A stretch of 64,000 bases of DNA from Leishmania martiniquensis (Eukaryota > Euglenozoa > Kinetoplastea > Trypanosomatida > Trypanosomatidae): contig NC_090162.1 of the NCBI RefSeq assembly GCF_017916325.1, positions 301,001-365,000 of the forward strand. Reading direction: 5' to 3'. The notes beneath the pieces were generated by a model. The model was not told where the DNA came from. It did not search any database and saw only the letters and a program-made list of their open reading frames with translations. The number at the start of each line of letters is the position of its first letter. Within the stretch, counting starts at the first letter, position 1. Shown piece by piece: positions 60,684 through 64,000 of the stretch. A program made the position numbers and the translations under genes.

Positions 60684-61187
60684 ATGCGGGCTACAGCGCT
60701 TGTACTGCTGTGCCTAACGGCCGCTCTCTTGAGCGTGGTCGTCGCGCTTCCATCAGAGGTGGCCCAAGCCACCGCCTCGGAGTGCCTTGATCTCGGATTT
60801 GAAAAGGATGTCGTACGCTGTAACATGTGCGCCAAGCTGTTCCTCATGACGCAACACGAAGAACTGCGGTGGCAGTGTGAAAGCTGCTGCACGGTGAGCG
60901 AAGGCGATCGCACCGACGATGTCATCTATGTGTCGGCCCGCATCGAGGTTCGCGGCATGGCCCGCATGATCGCGCCATGGCAGGTGAACTCGATAGCCAT
61001 GTTCAAGCGCACATACAGCTCAGAGCCTTACTTCAAGCACATCTCATTTGTAGAGAGGTCGTCACAAATGTTTCCGCGCGTGGTGCTTGTCAGTAGCGAC
61101 CCGAAGGATGTCATGACCATGCACATCTCAGGGTGGTCGGCCGAAACGCTCCACAACCTCTTCAGGAAGAAGATTCGCGTGCACTAG
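60684..61187 (+). CDS. Sep15/SELENOF-like ER protein lacking the redox CxU motif
   Basis: The 167-residue product starts with a clear signal peptide (residues 1 to about 22, LVLLCLTAALLSVVVAL). It then has the six-cysteine module of the 15-kDa selenoprotein family, C34-x11-C46-x2-C49-x15-C65-x2-C68-C69, starting ECLDLGF. In that family the module binds UDP-glucose:glycoprotein glucosyltransferase (UGGT), the folding sensor of the ER. The thioredoxin-like domain follows (about 80-165). At the place of the redox pair (Cys-Gly-Sec in animals) the sequence reads R90-G91-M92, so neither selenocysteine nor cysteine is present. There is no in-frame UGA and no ER-retention signal (ends KKIRVH). I infer a non-redox UGGT-associated protein. 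Confidence 0.8.
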   Translation: MRATALVLLCLTAALLSVVVALPSEVAQATASECLDLGFEKDVVRCNMCAKLFLMTQHEELRWQCESCCTVSEGDRTDDVIYVSARIEVRGMARMIAPWQVNSIAMFKRTYSSEPYFKHISFVERSSQMFPRVVLVSSDPKDVMTMHISGWSAETLHNLFRKKIRVH

Positions 61188-61391
61188 CCGAACGGCTCTG
61201 TATCCCTCACTCTCTGTATGGCACATATTTTTGTTTCTGCCGCGCTGAGTCGTGGCGCTTCTGGCTGCCCCCTTGCGAGAACGCGCACTTTCCCCACCCA
61301 CTCTCGCACCCGACAGCTTCACCGGACAGAACGCGCCTGGAACGCGTAGACAAGTCTATTGCACCCCTCCTCATGCACCATGAGCGGGTAA
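61188..61391 (+). other. Short 3' flank of the Sep15-like gene
   Basis: About 200 bases of non-coding sequence between the stop codon and the abrupt start of the right repeat arm. No feature is seen. Confidence 0.6.
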
Positions 61392-62143
61392 AAGGAATGG
61401 TAAGCTGAGAGTGGAGGGCGCCTCTGTGCCGGTCTTTTGGGCTTGACCGTTGTGGCCTCTGCAATCGAGAGAAAAAAGACTGTGTGTACGTGTGTGTGTG
61501 TCACGTACTCCTCCCCCCTCCCCCACCGCCCCATGAGAAAGGGGCCGGAGACAGGCCGCCGCGCAGAGGCGTGGCGTCTCGGGGGTGCAGGCGCCGCCCC
61601 CTCTCTCTCACTATGTGTGCTGCGTGTAGCAACAGCACGCAGCCCCTCTCTGTCTCCGCCGTATGCCAAAGCACTCGTCACGGCGACAGGGTGACGTGCC
61701 CCGCGGTTTGGGGGCATCGGAACAGTGCATGGCTACGCTGCGTCACCGCTCAGGCGCTGGATGGCGTTGCGTCGAAGCGACGTATGACAGTGGCCGCACC
61801 TGTTCCATCTCTACGATGACGGAGGCGTTCGAGTCGCTTCAACGCATCTCATTCGGCCCTCGCACTGTCTGCTGGTGTGTGGAGGCTGAGCAGCACCCTC
61901 CCCCTCTCCCCCCTGCGAGGGGGTGGGGGACGCGGCAGCCCGCACGATGGGAGCCGTGCATGAGGCACGGCCAGCGCAGTGGGGCGAGTGGGCAGCGTCT
62001 GTGGGCGGAGGCTGTGCTCCGATGACCGAGTCGGTGCATGGCTGTAGCGCCATGTGCCTGTCGCCGCCTCACGCCCGCGCGATGGGGTGGGGGCGGAGCA
62101 GAGCTGAATGGGTGCGCTCTCTCTTACGGCAGAGAGTGAGCAC
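61392..62143 (-). repeat. Right arm of the 752-bp inverted repeat
   Basis: This is the reverse complement of 55401-56152, differing at a single base seen (62097). It lies between the Sep15-like and 2-oxoglutarate dehydrogenase genes. The two arms face each other across 5239 bp holding two genes. On the + strand this arm contains a 120-codon ATG frame (61663-62025) that I do not accept as a gene, because it is Arg/Pro/Trp-rich and domainless. Confidence 0.95.
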
Positions 62144-62920
62144 GTTGAAGACGAAAAGCAGTCCGTGTATGTCATGGTGTCGTGCTGACCTCGTTAGTCC
62201 GCACAGAGGTCAGTTCGTCTTCCACCGTGGCCCCCACCTCTCCTGCAATGGGCTCCTTCAAGCACGTACCCGCTTATCCTCTTCCTTTATGTGTTTGATA
62301 TGTGAGCCGCTGTAGCGTCTTTGTCTCGCTCTTTTTTTTTGCTCGGAGCCAGTCTCACTCCTCTTTATCTGGCGCGTGGGCGCCCCCTTCCAGGGGGACA
62401 CGCTCGTACGCGCAAGCGCTTCGCGAAGGACGCACGACGAGAGCTGCGTAGCCTCCACAGTTTCCGCCTATGCGGGCTGACCTTGTCAGGTGCAGCTTGG
62501 CCCCCCCGGCGCCGCAGCTCTTCCCGTTTTCTACTCCCTCACTTACCGACTGCCCGACCCTTCGCCACACTTCCCTTTCAGTCCGCACACGCACCGCGCC
62601 CTCTCACCGACGACAGAGGAGACCGCCTCTCGCGTGATAGTCTCTCCCTCTCTCTTCTTCTTCACCCACTGGCGGCTATTGGGAGCATCGCTTGCTCCGT
62701 ACATGGTGGCTGCCGTCCACCTGCATCTCACTCCCCTCATCTCGCCCCTGCCGCATCACACGTCTCTCCTTGACAGTCCCACTTGTTCTCCCGTCGTAGC
62801 CGGCTCCCTCTCTATTGCCCTTCCGGCCCGCCCTCCCATTCTGCGCGTGCGCTCGCATACAGACACAGGCGGGCTCGGTGTCGACACCCGGGCACGGGGC
62901 AACCTTATCCGCAGGTAAAG
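62144..62920 (+). other. Intergenic region before the 2-oxoglutarate dehydrogenase gene
   Basis: No gene is supported. CT-rich stretches at 62520-62670 and 62745-62797 precede AGs at 62775-62776 and 62798-62799, which are candidate splice acceptors for the E1 gene. Confidence 0.55.
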
Positions 62921-64000
62921 ATGATGCGCCGGGCTCTCAGTGGCGTCGTCACCGTCCGGTCGGTGGCGATGCGCAGCTACACGGACGCCCTCACGATTCG
63001 AAAGCCAAACCCATACGACCAGCTTGTCAGCACCGAGAATCAGCGCTACGTGGAAAACCTCATGCGACAATACGAGGCCGACGCCGCGCTCGTGGATCCC
63101 AGCTGGGTGCCCGTGCTGGAGGCGATCCGGTGTGGAAACGACGATGCCCCCGTGGTGGCCACCTTTAGCCGGCCTATAGACGCCAAGTCTTTGTCGGAAA
63201 AGCAGCGTGAGGACAACATGCGGCTGTCGTGGATGATCCGCGAGTATGAGCGGTTTGGCCACCACATGGCGAATGTCGACCCGCTCAGCGGTTACCACGC
63301 GGACAATCACATTCTCGGCTCGCACACGTTGGCGCCGCAGGAGTTCGGCTTCTCCACGGAGGATCTGACGCAGGTCTTCAACGTCACCCTTGGCGCCAGC
63401 TACGATGCAACCTTTGTTAGTGGAGGCACTGCCATGACCCTGGAGCAAATTACCCAGCAACTCCGCCGGCTCTACTGCGGGCCGATTGGCTTCGAGTTCA
63501 TGTCTTCGGGCTTCTTCGAGCTACGCAACTGGTTCAGGCAGGAGGTCATGAACTGCCTGCAGCCCCTGCCGGTCGACGAGCGAAAGCTGTGCTACAATGA
63601 CGTCGTGAAAGCCTGCGGCTTCGAGAAGTTTCTGGAGGTAAAGTACGCCACTAAGCAGCGCTTCGGCCTCGACGGTGGCGAAGCGCTCATTCCGGCCCTG
63701 AACGCAGCCATCCTCACCTCGAGCAACCTCGGCGTGCAGAGTGCGATCATCGGCATGGCGCACCGTGGCCGCCTGAGCGTCCTGGCAAACGTGCTGAACA
63801 AGTCTCTACGCACGATCCTCAACGAGTTCGAAGGCCGGGTGGCGATCGAGGATGCACATCTCAGCGGCGACGTCGAGTACCATCTCGGCCTGCGCAAGCA
63901 CGTGAAGCTCCCCAATAACAAGTCGATTGAGCTAGACCTCCTCCCTAACCCATCCCATCTCGAAGCCGTAAACCCGCTGGTGCTGGGTAAGGCACGTGCA
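62921..64000 (+). CDS. OGDH: 2-oxoglutarate dehydrogenase E1 component (5' part, runs off the window)
   Basis: This is the thiamine-diphosphate-dependent E1 subunit of the TCA-cycle 2-oxoglutarate dehydrogenase complex in the mitochondrial matrix. Only the first 360 codons are in the window. Residues 1-20 (MMRRALSGVVTVRSVAMRSY) form a presequence. The family core is clear: the CGPIGFEFM segment, FGLDGGEALIPAL, GMAHRGRLSVL at 278-288, SGDVEYHLG at 315-323 and LPNPSHLEAVNP at 341-352. Two consecutive ATGs (62921 and 62924) open the frame. The 3' two thirds, including the diphosphate-binding end, lie outside. The gene is intact as far as seen. Confidence 0.97.
   Translation, partial: MMRRALSGVVTVRSVAMRSYTDALTIRKPNPYDQLVSTENQRYVENLMRQYEADAALVDPSWVPVLEAIRCGNDDAPVVATFSRPIDAKSLSEKQREDNMRLSWMIREYERFGHHMANVDPLSGYHADNHILGSHTLAPQEFGFSTEDLTQVFNVTLGASYDATFVSGGTAMTLEQITQQLRRLYCGPIGFEFMSSGFFELRNWFRQEVMNCLQPLPVDERKLCYNDVVKACGFEKFLEVKYATKQRFGLDGGEALIPALNAAILTSSNLGVQSAIIGMAHRGRLSVLANVLNKSLRTILNEFEGRVAIEDAHLSGDVEYHLGLRKHVKLPNNKSIELDLLPNPSHLEAVNPLVLGKARA

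Noticed and set aside
61663..62025. 120-codon ATG frame within the right repeat arm (also antisense in the left arm)
   Set aside because: Present in both arms only because they are identical. Several other frames are equally open and no domain is seen.

Overview
The window looks like nuclear DNA of a kinetoplastid, almost certainly Leishmania or a close relative. All recognisable genes lie on the + strand and have no introns. They are separated by long non-coding stretches (0.6 to 5.5 kb) full of pyrimidine tracts and (GT)n/(CA)n microsatellites. Most genes have a polypyrimidine tract plus AG shortly upstream, as expected for trans-splicing of one polycistronic transcript. The gene order (complex I PSST subunit, Rab1, uniporter, MATE, glutaredoxin, 2-oxoglutarate dehydrogenase E1) matches my unverified recollection of Leishmania chromosome 27.

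Layout. 0-8 kb: complex I 20 kDa subunit, a tandem pair of small Dabb (A/B-barrel) proteins, and Rab1. 12-16 kb: a large protein with a degenerate protein-kinase-like domain. 18.4-19.4 kb: a mitochondrial calcium uniporter (MCU) family gene broken by a one-base frameshift and an in-frame stop. 21.7-27.2 kb: a MATE transporter with a long N-terminal extension, a leucine-rich-repeat protein and a dithiol glutaredoxin. 27.2-32.7 kb: a 5.5 kb gene-poor stretch that may hold degenerate retroposon copies and an unassigned open segment. 32.7-42.7 kb: a 3312-residue right-handed beta-helix protein. 43.7-55.3 kb: three conserved-looking proteins of unknown function (one probably mitochondrial with helical repeats) and a WD40 protein. 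55.4-62.1 kb: a 752-bp nearly perfect inverted repeat enclosing an EFHC/RIB72-type axonemal protein and a Sep15-like ER protein. 62.9 kb to the end: the 5' part of the 2-oxoglutarate dehydrogenase E1 gene.

The genes do not form one pathway, as is usual for trypanosomatid gene arrays, although several are mitochondrial (complex I, MCU, E1, the helical-repeat protein). The points most worth following up are the disrupted MCU gene, the large inverted repeat, the Sep15-like protein without its redox motif, and the giant beta-helix protein. No tRNA, rRNA, CRISPR array, insertion sequence or strand-switch region was found.
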